DNA from: Symplocastrum torsivum CPER-KK1 | GTDB taxonomy: Bacteria > Cyanobacteriota > Cyanobacteriia > Cyanobacteriales > Coleofasciculaceae | DNA: 64,000 nucleotides | Direction of reading: 5' to 3' | Assembly (NCBI GenBank): GCA_019358875.1 | Contig: JAHHIF010000007.1 | Coordinates: forward strand, 1-64,000 | Shown here: piece by piece, positions 18,000 to 27,939 of the stretch | Layout: the number at the start of each line of letters is the position of its first letter | How positions within the stretch are numbered: position 1 is the stretch's first letter | The notes under the pieces: generated by a model | Told to the model about the DNA's origin: nothing | Databases searched by the model: none | Seen by the model: the letters and a program-made list of their open reading frames with translations, nothing else | Program-made: the position numbers and the translations under genes

Positions 18000-18692
18000 T
18001 TAAGAGATGTTGCGCTGAACTTGCAACATTTGGTTGCCGCCCTTTTGAAACTCATAGGACACTTGGTGAATTTCTACGTTATATCCCTGTGCTGTTAACT
18101 CTTTTATTACCAACGGTACTAAAGGTGATAGTTCTGTAGAAAAATTATTCAGCAAGGGAAAAATTCGTACTTGTGTTGCAACGCGGCATAGTTCTCGGAT
18201 TGAAGCAAGGTGAAATTCTTGCGAAAGTAGATCAGAATAGGTAAACAGCAAATGCGAGCAAAGCGCTAAATCAAAGAGATCGCTATCGAATGGCAGCGTT
18301 GGCAACTCAGCAGTAATGTAGCGTCCTTGCTGAATTCCCAACGGTAAATCTTCTAAGAATTTTTGCATCGCTGACATCCTGATTTGCCCTAGATGTTCGG
18401 GTGATTGGATATCCTGCCAAACGAAGTCTTCACGAGTTGCCTGAACGCCGTCTATTACAGATTGGTAAGTATCTTGAATGCGCTGGGCAATTACACCCGC
18501 AGAAAACTGATAAATTGGGTCACAGGAAATAACCTCATACCCTTGGTGCTTCATTTCAGCATTGAAGCTAGCAGGGCCACCCGCACAGTCAAGAATATTT
18601 AATTGGAGATCGTCAGGAGTCAGATTGAACATCTTGACATATTCCTCCATCGAACGACCCCAGGGAATCACTTTCTCAAGCTGGAATCCCAT
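18000..18692 (-). CDS. SAM-dependent methyltransferase-like protein
   Basis: The 230-residue protein has a Rossmann glycine motif LNILDCAGGPASFNAEM, a second-strand acidic residue in VISCDPIY, and a late-strand segment FDLALCSHLLFTYSDLL corresponding to methyltransferase motif IV. The central part (residues about 80-140) lacks clear motifs. The family is widespread in bacteria and cyanobacteria and usually annotated only as a methyltransferase or SAM-binding protein; the substrate is unknown. It stands alone between a small conserved gene and a lipase gene. The ATG start at 18692 gives the expected N-terminus a few residues before the fold. Confidence 0.7.
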   Translation of the reverse strand: MGFQLEKVIPWGRSMEEYVKMFNLTPDDLQLNILDCAGGPASFNAEMKHQGYEVISCDPIYQFSAGVIAQRIQDTYQSVIDGVQATREDFVWQDIQSPEHLGQIRMSAMQKFLEDLPLGIQQGRYITAELPTLPFDSDLFDLALCSHLLFTYSDLLSQEFHLASIRELCRVATQVRIFPLLNNFSTELSPLVPLVIKELTAQGYNVEIHQVSYEFQKGGNQMLQVQRNIS

Positions 18693-18953
18693 TTGATTTT
18701 CTAATTGCGATCGCCTTGATGAATAGTACCCCTCTTCTATTTAACTATTAATCAGATAGAAAAGAATAACACAGTTAAAAATCAAGCTGTATCCATGTAA
18801 CAGCACGACGCTACTCCTGAAAAAATAGCAGTTTATTACTTTAGTACAGATTTTAAGAAAAAAGCGATTCCTCGCACTGTAAGGCAATCGCATTAGTCAA
18901 AGATTTATTGAAAAAACTGCCAACAAAAACGGATTTGTTTAAGTGTTGCTCAA

Positions 18954-20570
18954 TTATGTCGCGATCTCATCTGTCAACGGTTCTGGCTGTCCCTCTTCAG
19001 GAACTCGCTCAATTTCGATACCGAACGTACCTTCAAAACCAGTTCCTACAACATCAAATTCCCAACCATCAGCGACTATCCTCATTTCCTGCTCATTCGT
19101 TGGCTGGAATTCGTCTAGAGCAAACTCTTCACCTGTATGGAGGTAAAGCTTTAAGTTAGGTGATAACAGAGCACGAACGTAGTAGTGCTTGCGGAAGATC
19201 AAGTTATCGGAAAAACCAATCCCAAACAAATCACGTTCGCCAACATAGAAGTCTAGCCGCATCACCATGTCCTTAATGGTAATGCTCTCGTCGTTGATAA
19301 TCGGCAGGGTGTTCAGGTAGCCCTCCCAGATGAGCTTGTTGTCATCTGCCCAAGGGAAGGCAATGTTGCGATCGCTCAAATCAACATTACGAAATGGTCC
19401 ATAGCAGTTTTCCGCTTCCGCACTTTGGTGGAAAAGCTCAAAATCTACACGGCGTGGCTTGATAGAAACCCCCAGGAAGAATTCACTCTTACCAAACAAA
19501 TCTTGACCACGGGTAATCTTTCCCCGTACCAAGCGTAACCGTACCCGCACATTCCCAAAGAAAAATCGCGTTGCCACCTCAAAGGACTCACGGGCTGTAA
19601 TTAGTGAATCAATACCTCCATGGCACTTGTGAACAAAAGTTCGCGGTGCCCCAGGAATCTGAGCAAACGCTTGCTTTACCAACCCGTCACTCCGGTTGTA
19701 GTTTTGTCCATATTCACCCCCAGCAGAGAAGACACGGTTCAGCATGATAGCGGGGGTCATGCTGTAAGAACGGTAGTTAGTGCCAACAACCGTTAGCAAC
19801 CGTTCTACTGGGAAGTGGTCTTGAAAATGCTTATAGGATGCACGATTGTTTTCGTCAGCTTGAAACTCAGGACTAAAATGCTCAAATTCCTTTTCCGCTT
19901 GAATACCAATCCAATCTTTGAAAATTTGAAAGGTGACACCTTGGTGTGGCGTTCCTAAAGTGACAATTTTGTTGATGTAGTCCTCAGCCTTGCGGTTACT
20001 GTCTGGGTAGGTACACTGCACTGCCTCGCGAACGAGTAGCCCACCCATAGAATGAGCAATGATATTGACCTTGGGTCTAGTACCATCCTTGTCTACTGCC
20101 AGTTCGCGAATAAAGTCGATCAGCCGAACCAGTGCTTGACCGTATGTCTCAAAAGTCCGGTCATTGAGGTCGTAGTAGCGAAATACCCAGAATGTGTGCC
20201 GCAAATCTTCAATAGTCTTGATCAGATGTAGCGCCATGGCTGGATCGATCACAACTTTGTCGCCACTGAAGAATTCTGGATTAAAATGCTTGAGTGCCTC
20301 TGGAATAAGCGCTGGTTCTGTCACTCTATTTGAGTAATATCCCACCACATTAGTAGCGTCATGATAACGCCAAGACGATTTCATCAGCCGTAGGATTAGT
20401 CCCTCATAGATGTAGTTTTCCCCGCGCTTATGAGGATAGACGGTGCCGTTGTTAAATCCCTGATAAGCAACCCTCTTCTCATCATCAGTGTTGAAACCGC
20501 CAAATCCGCGAATTAAGATTAGCGGCAAGGTACGGCGCGTGGGTACAGACATGGTTTCCTCCAACTGCAT
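18954..20570 (-). CDS. Alpha/beta-hydrolase, lipase-like, with C-terminal beta-rich domain
   Basis: In this 538-residue protein, LPLILIRGFGG near the N-terminus is the oxyanion strand. VNIIAHSMGGLLVREAVQ gives the nucleophile Ser in AHSMGG, and KIVTLGTPHQG is a hallmark of lipases of the PGAP1/triacylglycerol-lipase type. The catalytic His is probably in HKCHGGIDS (about residue 320). Residues about 340-538 form an Arg-rich beta domain of unknown type. No signal peptide is seen. The gene is divergent from the PhoD-like phosphatase, the two starts being 269 bases apart, so they may share regulation and act on related substrates such as membrane lipids; that is inference. Confidence 0.82.
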   Translation of the reverse strand: MQLEETMSVPTRRTLPLILIRGFGGFNTDDEKRVAYQGFNNGTVYPHKRGENYIYEGLILRLMKSSWRYHDATNVVGYYSNRVTEPALIPEALKHFNPEFFSGDKVVIDPAMALHLIKTIEDLRHTFWVFRYYDLNDRTFETYGQALVRLIDFIRELAVDKDGTRPKVNIIAHSMGGLLVREAVQCTYPDSNRKAEDYINKIVTLGTPHQGVTFQIFKDWIGIQAEKEFEHFSPEFQADENNRASYKHFQDHFPVERLLTVVGTNYRSYSMTPAIMLNRVFSAGGEYGQNYNRSDGLVKQAFAQIPGAPRTFVHKCHGGIDSLITARESFEVATRFFFGNVRVRLRLVRGKITRGQDLFGKSEFFLGVSIKPRRVDFELFHQSAEAENCYGPFRNVDLSDRNIAFPWADDNKLIWEGYLNTLPIINDESITIKDMVMRLDFYVGERDLFGIGFSDNLIFRKHYYVRALLSPNLKLYLHTGEEFALDEFQPTNEQEMRIVADGWEFDVVGTGFEGTFGIEIERVPEEGQPEPLTDEIAT

Positions 20571-20839
20571 CTCACTTTTGATTATTAATCGTTACCCGTG
20601 ACAGTTTTCGCTTTCCGGATTTTTTTAACGGATATGTGCAACTGCATCACTTCATTATTGAGGGTCTTTATTACAAACCTACCCTTAAAAGCCTCCAGTG
20701 CCTCCCCTGCTCCCCCCGCCTATTTTCTGAGAAGTAGTGCAAATAACTAAAAAAATTGGATCTAACTAGGCATAGGCTAAGCTATTCGTCATAGTTCTAA
20801 CTAAGGCTGCTTTCATTGTGAGGCAGCAACTCTTGTTGT

Positions 20840-23578
20840 ATGTCACGGACACCTTTAAGCGAAGGACGCAGTAGTGTCCCGCTAGGCGATCGCGTACAGC
20901 GCGCCGATGAAAATAGCAAAATGATTTTGCAGGCATTACCAATGCTGCGGACTAGCGATCGCATTGAGCATCTGCCACTAATTCTGGTCGGCCCAATCTT
21001 GCGGCGTACAGAGAGTAATGCTGTGACAGTTTGGATTGCTCTCAAAGAGCCTCGCGAAGTCACTCTGAAAGTTTACGCGACACAGGACAACGGTTCTACA
21101 ATCAAAACTGTGTTACTCGAAGGTACACGCTCCACTGTGCCACTTGGTAAGTATCTGCACATTGTTGCCGTCACCGCGAAGCCAGTGAATGAGGAGGAGA
21201 CGGAAAAAGTTGACTTTTTTACCCCCTCCGGCGTATTAAAATCTGGACAAATTTATGCTTACGATCTAAGTTTCGGTAGCCAGGAACAGAATCTGGCTCA
21301 AGCATTACAGTTGGCGATACCTTCTCCCCCAATCACAGTCAGCTATTTTGAGCATCAGCTACCCACCTTTGCCATGCCACCGGAAGACTTAAATCACTTA
21401 CGGCTGGCTCATGGTTCCTGTCGGAAGTTACACGGTGGTGGACACGATGCCTTACCAATTCTAGATGACTTGATTGAGCATTATGCTGAGGAGCCAAATT
21501 CCCGACTGCATCAGCTATTTTTCACGGGTGACCAAATCTACGGTGACGACGTTGCTGACCCGTTGCTGTGGCTAGCCACTGATGTCGGTGATACTTTGCT
21601 CGGTTGGGAAGAAAATTTGCCTTTTCAGATCCGACCAACTGATGGCTATGAAAGCAGGAAACCGAGTGAACTTAAGCCTGGAAAACGCACTGACATTGCC
21701 AAGGATTACGCTGGGCTGACAGCGATGCTGCTCGATACTCCAGAGGAATCGAAAAGCCACCTGTTTAGCTTGGGTGAATACTTCACCCTCTATATGCTTG
21801 TTTGGTCGCCGATTCTTTGGCCCGATCGCTTTCCGAGGGGTAAGGATATCCACAAAGACCCAAAGTTGGCAAAGCACTGGGATCGTGAAGCCGTTTTGCT
21901 GAAAGAGTGCTTTAGTGAGCTTTGGAAAGTCCGACGGGCAATGGCAAATGTGCCAGTTTATATGATTTGTGACGACCACGACTTGAGCGATGACTGGTAC
22001 CTGAATCGTGCTTGGTGTGAGAGTGTGTTGGGTAAACCACTGGGTAAACGTGTGGTGCAAAATGGGCTGTTAGCCTACGCTGTGTTTCAAGCCTGGGGAA
22101 ACACCCCCGACCAGTTTCAGGAAGGACGACCGGGTGGCAACTTGCTGAAAGCGGCAACACGTTGGTCAGCATCGGCAGGAACCGATGAATCTGCCTTAGG
22201 GGAGATTGCTAAGTGCCTCGGACTTCCTGCGGTGGAACCGGAAACTGGTTTGCCAAAGTTTAAGCTTGATGAAGATGTTTTGGTCATGGATCGAGATTAT
22301 CCAGATGGGACACAACCGATCGAGTGGCATTACACCGTCCGAAGCTTCAAGCATGAAGTGATTGTGCTTGACACTCGAACTTGGCGAGGCTATCCACAAG
22401 GTTCTGAAGGAGCGATCGATCCCCCCATGCTTTTGTCCCCCTCGGCTTTCAGAAAACAAATTCAAAAGCCTTTAGAGTTTACCGATCAGCTTAACCAAAC
22501 CCATGAGTCAGACATTGAAGCCACATTTATCGTTGTACCTACCAATCTCGTAAGCCTACGAATTATTGACATAGTTCAACAGTGGGAGCTGGAGAAAGGC
22601 AATGTTTTCGACTCGGATGTAGGTGATGCCTGGAATTTGCATGAGGTGGCATTATCGAGGCTGTTGGCTGAATTATTCAAGCGACGGCAGCAGGTGGTAG
22701 TGCTATCCGGTGATATTCACTTTGCGGGGGCGATTCGCATCAGTTATTGGGCACGTCGCCATTTTGAACCACCAAAAGGAGAGCCTAATTCCGCACTGAT
22801 AAACGTTCAAGGTCGAGGAGCACAAAACGAGGAACAGCGCCCCTACCCAAATGGACAAGTGCTTGCCCAACTGACGGCAAGTGCCTTCAAAAACAGCGAG
22901 TTGAAGACCTATTTCATCCACACTAGAGCAAAATCTCTTGCCCCGGAACAACCCCAAGATTGGGCAGGCTGGAATGAACCGCCAGAACTCGTTGAAATCC
23001 AAGTCACACAGGAAAGTGTAAGAGTGATGGATGTTGAGCTTCCCCCAACGGGTGCTGTTGTACGGCAAATCTTGGGAGCGCAAGGTAACTGGGGCATTGC
23101 CTGGGAAATTGCCCTCAAAGACGCTCAATGCCTCCCTGACTGGCAATACCACGTTGAGTGGCTTAAACGCGGGAAAGCCACGCTTGCACCTTGGGAAGGT
23201 AAGCCGGGTTCATCAGCAGCATCTAAGGAAGAAAATCCTGGATTGCTTACAGGGTTGGGAAATTGGCTAGCAATGCTTTGGCGGAATCCGTGGATTCAAG
23301 AAGGGGAAGAAGTGATTGGGCATAGCAATTTTGGTGTGATTAGCTTTGAATGGTCACCCAAGAATGACAAAGGGAAAGCTGTCATTCAGGATAGCTTTTG
23401 GCGACCGCCTTGGAAACCCCGCAGTGTCGTCTACAGCCGATACTATGTCCCACTGCGTGTTGATGATAATGTCCCACCTTTACCGAAGGTTGTTTCGCCA
23501 AGCCTATTGGGAACACGAAAGGAAGGCTTTCGTGATTCAGCTAAAGGACAAGACTTCCAGAGAGCAACGAACAAGTAA
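20840..23578 (+). CDS. PhoD-like metallophosphatase
   Basis: This 912-residue protein has an N-terminal fibronectin-like domain (about residues 50-150) and a PhoD-type catalytic domain. Metal-site motifs are GSCRKLHGGGHDAL, FFTGDQIYGDDVADP, ICDDHDLSDDWYLNR, EVIVLDTRTWRGYP and VVLSGDIHFAGAIR. PhoD enzymes are phosphodiesterases/alkaline phosphatases, often exported by Tat; here no twin-Arg signal precedes the domain, so the enzyme is probably intracellular and belongs to the long PhoD-related group. The last about 200 residues carry no known motif. It is divergent from the lipase-like gene. The ATG at 20840 is used because no better start lies before the beta domain. Confidence 0.87.
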   Translation: MSRTPLSEGRSSVPLGDRVQRADENSKMILQALPMLRTSDRIEHLPLILVGPILRRTESNAVTVWIALKEPREVTLKVYATQDNGSTIKTVLLEGTRSTVPLGKYLHIVAVTAKPVNEEETEKVDFFTPSGVLKSGQIYAYDLSFGSQEQNLAQALQLAIPSPPITVSYFEHQLPTFAMPPEDLNHLRLAHGSCRKLHGGGHDALPILDDLIEHYAEEPNSRLHQLFFTGDQIYGDDVADPLLWLATDVGDTLLGWEENLPFQIRPTDGYESRKPSELKPGKRTDIAKDYAGLTAMLLDTPEESKSHLFSLGEYFTLYMLVWSPILWPDRFPRGKDIHKDPKLAKHWDREAVLLKECFSELWKVRRAMANVPVYMICDDHDLSDDWYLNRAWCESVLGKPLGKRVVQNGLLAYAVFQAWGNTPDQFQEGRPGGNLLKAATRWSASAGTDESALGEIAKCLGLPAVEPETGLPKFKLDEDVLVMDRDYPDGTQPIEWHYTVRSFKHEVIVLDTRTWRGYPQGSEGAIDPPMLLSPSAFRKQIQKPLEFTDQLNQTHESDIEATFIVVPTNLVSLRIIDIVQQWELEKGNVFDSDVGDAWNLHEVALSRLLAELFKRRQQVVVLSGDIHFAGAIRISYWARRHFEPPKGEPNSALINVQGRGAQNEEQRPYPNGQVLAQLTASAFKNSELKTYFIHTRAKSLAPEQPQDWAGWNEPPELVEIQVTQESVRVMDVELPPTGAVVRQILGAQGNWGIAWEIALKDAQCLPDWQYHVEWLKRGKATLAPWEGKPGSSAASKEENPGLLTGLGNWLAMLWRNPWIQEGEEVIGHSNFGVISFEWSPKNDKGKAVIQDSFWRPPWKPRSVVYSRYYVPLRVDDNVPPLPKVVSPSLLGTRKEGFRDSAKGQDFQRATNK

Positions 23579-23609
23579 ACAAACCTCTGGAGATTTAGAA
23601 AAGAGATAA

Positions 23610-23627
23610 CGACACTTTCGGGTGTCG
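23610..23627. terminator. Hairpin after the PhoD-like gene
   Basis: CGACAC-TTTCGG-GTGTCG is a perfect six-base-pair stem 31 bases past the stop, without a following T-run, so termination strength is uncertain. Confidence 0.4.
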
Positions 23628-23847
23628 GGTGTATGATGTAGGAGAGGTTGAGTGTAGTAATCCACGCCAAGTGGTAGTAATTCCCGTACACTTACCCAAA
23701 AAAGCTTGCACTCTCTTCCTTAGATGCGCTACAAGAGTAAATGTCTGCTTCCTTGCCGTGCAGAACTCTACGAACCGGCGCAATACAAAAATCAGGAAGC
23801 ATTTTAGTTCAAGCATTTGCAAAAGTTATTTGAAAATTATTGAGAGT

Positions 23848-24069
23848 ATGACTCAGCAATTAGTTACTCACCCAATGGTGAAGTTTCAGCGTCAGGTGTA
23901 TTCACTCGTTGAATCTAAGATTATTAAGCCAAGCGATAGCCTTTGGAAAATCGCCCTTCTCTATGGGGATGAATGGTCTTACTGGAAGAAGGAACTGATT
24001 GACTTTGGTTTTACCATGCAAGACCCGATCGCGGATTTACTCGCAGTAGAAGCTTGGGACGAAGAATAA
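23848..24069 (+). CDS. DUF4327 family protein
   Basis: The ATG at 23848 yields 73 residues starting MTQQLVTHPMVKFQRQVYSL, which fits the short cyanobacterial DUF4327 family. Conserved features are HPMVKFQRQV, IIKPSDSLWKIALLYGDEW and MQDPIADLLAVEAW. The open frame upstream to 23629 is not part of the gene. GAGAGT precedes the ATG as a weak ribosome site. The stop codon lies inside a perfect hairpin AAGTTAGC-GGTTG-GCTAACTT (24068-24088) that may end or stabilise the transcript. Function is unknown; the family is small, soluble and confined to cyanobacteria as far as I know. Confidence 0.8.
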   Translation: MTQQLVTHPMVKFQRQVYSLVESKIIKPSDSLWKIALLYGDEWSYWKKELIDFGFTMQDPIADLLAVEAWDEE

Positions 24070-24136
24070 GTTAGCGGTTGGCTAACTTGAGACATCATCG
24101 ATTCTTCAAGCTAGGTGCGAAACGTGACGCTGATAC

Positions 24137-25396
24137 TTAGCGACAAGCCGCTAACGCTTTCGACAGTTCTTTCGCTGTCTGGTAGCGATCGCGAACTTTG
24201 GATTCACACACTCGTTCAATCACTTCCCGCAATTGGGGAGTGATTGTCGGGATTGTTGAAACATCAAACCCATATCCAGAACCACGCTTTTTGTAAAACT
24301 TTAAAGGCATCACGCCTGTCAGTAGAAAAATTAGCGTCGGACCAATCGCATAAAGGTCAGATTGAGTCACGGGATTACCTCGGTCTTGTTCTGGGGAACT
24401 GTAACCCTCAGCACCAATCCGTGTCCCAGGAGCCGTCCCAATCTCTTTGACAGCGCCAAAGTCTAGTACCACCACTTGATTATCGCGATGGCGAACCATC
24501 AAATTAGCGGGTTTAATATCCCGATGAATTAAAGGCGGGTTACAGGAGTGGATGTAGTCCAGAATCTCACAGGCCTGAATCATCCAGTCAATCGCTTGTG
24601 GCGGTGCTACAGGACCAGAAACCAAAACGCGCTGCTCTAAATCCTGACCATGGATAAGTTCCATTGCCAGATACTTCTTACCCCCTTCGACAAAGAAATT
24701 GTAGTACTTAGGAATTCCTGAATGGCTGAGTGATTTTAGCGTGCGAGCCTCACGTTCAAAGAGTTCTTGTGCTTTTGCCACTTGCGCCATATCAGCGTTC
24801 ATTTCCTTAAGCACCAGTAGACTAGGGCGCCCCTTGATGCAGCCGCCTTTGTCCCAAGCGAGATAGGTCGTACCCATTCCCCCCTGTCCCAAAGTCCGTA
24901 ATACCTGGTATTGGTGAATGACTTTCTGGATTGGCACCAACGGTTGACCGCAGTGAATGCAGAATAAGTTCGCTGGTGGATTACCCGTGTGGGTGCATAG
25001 GTTAGGCTTTTGTGAGAGAGTTGGCCATTCCTCTTCTTCTTCTAGAGGCAGAGGCACAGGAGAGGAAGTCGGAGGAGTTGTTGATTTGTGGTTTTGAAAC
25101 TTCAGCATTGGTCCCTCACGGGCAAGTCGAATCAATGCTTCATCCGGGACTAAACCTCGTGATACCAAAATGCCATTGAGGAAGGTTCCATTGGTACCCT
25201 GATTGACCAACTGCCATAAATCCCCGGATTGGGACGAACTAACCCTAAGTTCCACATGATGTCGTGAAACTAGAGGGTCATTCAGAATGACATCATTATC
25301 AGGAGAACGACCAATCCGGATAATTGACTGGCTATCGAAATTCCACTGTTGCAGAGGGGTGGATGCCTGAGGATGTAAGAGGGTCAGCGTGACCAT
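24137..25396 (-). CDS. FHA-domain serine/threonine protein kinase
   Basis: This 419-residue protein has an N-terminal FHA domain (about residues 25-90: IRIGRSPDNDVILNDP, VSRHHVEL, GTNGTFLNG), which binds phosphothreonine. A short zinc-ribbon-like CxxxxxxxxxxFCxxCG stretch (about 132-147) follows. The Hanks-type kinase domain has GQGGMG, VLKEM for the ATP Lys, HRDIKPANLMV as catalytic loop, LDFGAVKE as the DFG element and GYSSPEQ. There is no membrane helix, unlike PknB. It lies 132 bases downstream of the PP2C gene on the same strand; the pair likely controls reversible phosphorylation of shared targets. A heptamer repeat array sits in the gap. Confidence 0.93.
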   Translation of the reverse strand: MVTLTLLHPQASTPLQQWNFDSQSIIRIGRSPDNDVILNDPLVSRHHVELRVSSSQSGDLWQLVNQGTNGTFLNGILVSRGLVPDEALIRLAREGPMLKFQNHKSTTPPTSSPVPLPLEEEEEWPTLSQKPNLCTHTGNPPANLFCIHCGQPLVPIQKVIHQYQVLRTLGQGGMGTTYLAWDKGGCIKGRPSLLVLKEMNADMAQVAKAQELFEREARTLKSLSHSGIPKYYNFFVEGGKKYLAMELIHGQDLEQRVLVSGPVAPPQAIDWMIQACEILDYIHSCNPPLIHRDIKPANLMVRHRDNQVVVLDFGAVKEIGTAPGTRIGAEGYSSPEQDRGNPVTQSDLYAIGPTLIFLLTGVMPLKFYKKRGSGYGFDVSTIPTITPQLREVIERVCESKVRDRYQTAKELSKALAACR

Positions 25397-25464
25397 AGCT
25401 TCGCCGAGACGGGGAACTGGGAACTAGAAAAGTAATAGGCGATGGTGGAACGAGGAATTTCTTG

Positions 25465-25527
25465 CCCATAGCCTATAGTTCATAGTCCATAGCCCATAGC
25501 TCATCACCCCAATCTCCATCTCCTACG
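25465..25527. repeat. Tandem heptamer (STRR-type) array
   Basis: Successive 7-base units CCCATAG, CCTATAG, TTCATAG, TCCATAG, CCCATAG, then decaying units up to 25527, fill the gap between the PP2C and kinase genes. Such short tandemly repeated heptamers are characteristic of filamentous cyanobacteria. Confidence 0.7.
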
Positions 25528-25528
25528 A

Positions 25529-27769
25529 CTAGAGTAATTGTTGTTGATCAAAGTTTGGTCGTACCTTCACCCGGATTAACACAGCCGTGATGTTATCGTG
25601 ACCATTGTGTTTATTGGCGAGTTCGATTAACTGAAGGATACCCTGATCGAGGTGGGCACGAGAACTGAGTAAGGGGGCGAGGTGACTTTGCCAATGCGTT
25701 TCTATGAAATCATTATCCGACAGACCGTCGGAACATAGAACAAACAACGTGTCTTCATTAAGCTCCAAAAACTGGACATCAGGATTGATGAACTGTTCGC
25801 TGCGGGGTCCTAAGGCTTGAGTAAGCTGATAGGCATCAGGGCGAGAATAAGCAATTGCCTGTTCCACTCCCCGCTTCATTTCGCGTTGACCCACCTCATG
25901 GTCTACTGTGATTTGCTCTAAGCCCCGCTTGCGGGTCAAACGGTAAAGGCGGCTATCTCCCACATGAGCAATCATGGCATTAGTGTTTTGAATCAACACC
26001 ATTGCTAACGTTGTGCCCATACGACCATTGCCAGAACGGGCGTTTTGTTGATTGACATCATAAATTGCCTGATTGGCTAGCAGTACCGCCTCACGGACAC
26101 TGTCTTCTGTAGGTAGCTGCTGGTCTTGCCAATTGTCTTGGAAATAACGCTTGATTGTCTCAACCGCCATTGCACTAGCAACTTCTCCTGCGGCATGACC
26201 TCCCATGCCATCACAAAGAACATACAAGCCATGAGCTTGTACAGATCGACCCATTGGGCTTTCCTGCTTTTTGACTTGGGTGTGGATGCCAAAGCAGTCC
26301 TCATTATGCTCTCGTTGCTGACCGATATCTGTGCAACCGGCATCATCCAAACTCAGCAACTGCATTGGCAAAATTACAGTAGCATCACCATCATTGTCAC
26401 TGGCGTTATTGAAAGGAGATTTCATCGTCATAGGCGTTCCCCCCTCATCTGCGATATTTATTGGCATCGGGCTATCTGATTCGTCCCAAGCAGAATCCGG
26501 GGATTGAGCGACTGTTGGGCTTGACGATTGCTGTTCGTGGGCAATTGCAAGCAATTGCGATCGCAGTTCATCAACGGTTTTGATTTCATTCGTACATAAC
26601 TGCCGGAAAACCGCCCCCAAAGAAGTAAATTGTGTCTTCTGGGACTGACTAAATAACTGCTGCCACAGTTGCCCCAAATCTTGAAGGGTCAGTTGTTGCT
26701 CGCTTGGTTCTGGATACAGGCGTACTAGACCCAGCACTTGGTCTTCATCTACCCGGAGATTTTCTATCTCCAAAAGACTCTGACGACAATGCCAGTGTTC
26801 TAGTGCCTCCCACAATTCGGCAATTTCACCAAGCCAGTATAAAATCTGCAACGTAGAGAGCTGTTCGTTGCCCCATAAGTCACTTAGCAACGTCCACTCA
26901 GAGCGGTCTTCTAGCAGCACAACGGCTTGTCCATCCTGTTGCCATGCATCATGAACTTCTGGCAGCGTTGGGTAGTACGATTCTTTAAGAGCAAGATAGG
27001 GTTGTGCGATCGCTGGAATGCCAAGGGCTTTCCAGGAATCTGAGTGTATGTTCGCCGATTTGCCACCTAGCCCCTCAAGTTTCTGCGCTTCACTGGGTTG
27101 TTGTTCGAGCAGCGCTTCTAAGGGTGATTGCTGGAAAGGTTGACAATCCAGGACTTGAACAGCTGTACCGTAGCGGGTTTCGGCAGCCGCCGCTATCTGT
27201 TCTAAGCTTAAGGGTTCTAGCAGTCGGTAGCGCTGTTGAGGGTCTAGATAGACAGTCGTTGGTGTGCCAGAAGCTACCTCGCTATGATTGTTGTCATTGT
27301 TAACCGGTTCAGCTAAATCTGATGGAAGTGAACTTGGCGTTTGCGAACCTTCTTCATTTGCCGTCGCCTCAAGCGGTTCTACAGGTGAGAGGGGAATAGA
27401 TTCGACATCCGGGGGGTTCACGCCCATTTGTGGGGAACTAGAGGTCGATTCATGCCCCTTTGCCTCCGAATCAACGGGTTCCTGTAACGGTGATACCTCT
27501 GTTTGGTAGGTGTTATCCGTTACTGACTCTAGCGCCTCAAGGGGCACCGCTTGAGCATTGGTAAGGGGGGAGAAAGACTCTAGGTCTTTTGCAATAATCG
27601 CCCACCAAACCGTTCCCGTGAACTCCCCACAGTTGTGGCAAGTCGCGGCATTCACTGGGACTTGAGTCCCACATTCATGACAAGATTTATGGGTCAGGGA
27701 AGTTCCACATCGTTGACAAAACTTATTAGTATTGGGGTTCTCGAACGGACACTGGGGACAAAGTAACAT
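25529..27769 (-). CDS. Zinc-ribbon PP2C-type protein phosphatase
   Basis: This 746-residue protein starts with a double zinc ribbon: CPQC/CQRCG (residues 4-22) and CHECG/CHNCG (30-48). A low-complexity acidic linker (about 60-165) follows, then a middle domain of about 300 residues that looks like a degenerate kinase-like or regulatory fold. The C-terminal PP2C domain (about 480-735) has metal-binding residues in REHNEDCFG, LCDGMGGHAAGE, GMGTTLAMVL-type strand MGTTLAMV, AHVGDSRLYRL, LCSDGLSDN and GHDNITAVL. It dephosphorylates Ser/Thr residues using Mn or Mg and is probably the partner of the FHA kinase downstream. Confidence 0.9.
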   Translation of the reverse strand: MLLCPQCPFENPNTNKFCQRCGTSLTHKSCHECGTQVPVNAATCHNCGEFTGTVWWAIIAKDLESFSPLTNAQAVPLEALESVTDNTYQTEVSPLQEPVDSEAKGHESTSSSPQMGVNPPDVESIPLSPVEPLEATANEEGSQTPSSLPSDLAEPVNNDNNHSEVASGTPTTVYLDPQQRYRLLEPLSLEQIAAAAETRYGTAVQVLDCQPFQQSPLEALLEQQPSEAQKLEGLGGKSANIHSDSWKALGIPAIAQPYLALKESYYPTLPEVHDAWQQDGQAVVLLEDRSEWTLLSDLWGNEQLSTLQILYWLGEIAELWEALEHWHCRQSLLEIENLRVDEDQVLGLVRLYPEPSEQQLTLQDLGQLWQQLFSQSQKTQFTSLGAVFRQLCTNEIKTVDELRSQLLAIAHEQQSSSPTVAQSPDSAWDESDSPMPINIADEGGTPMTMKSPFNNASDNDGDATVILPMQLLSLDDAGCTDIGQQREHNEDCFGIHTQVKKQESPMGRSVQAHGLYVLCDGMGGHAAGEVASAMAVETIKRYFQDNWQDQQLPTEDSVREAVLLANQAIYDVNQQNARSGNGRMGTTLAMVLIQNTNAMIAHVGDSRLYRLTRKRGLEQITVDHEVGQREMKRGVEQAIAYSRPDAYQLTQALGPRSEQFINPDVQFLELNEDTLFVLCSDGLSDNDFIETHWQSHLAPLLSSRAHLDQGILQLIELANKHNGHDNITAVLIRVKVRPNFDQQQLL

Positions 27770-27939
27770 AATGGAACTTCCTCAATTCCTGTCAATATTT
27801 TTAAATTTTGGTATATAAGCTAACTGCCATCTAGTTTGCCACGTCAGAATCGAAGGTTGCAGCTTTTGGGGTTGGTTGCTGGGTGTATGAGTGTAGAGGG
27901 GAACTAAAATCCCTCAGTGGTAGTACTGGATTTAGTTTG

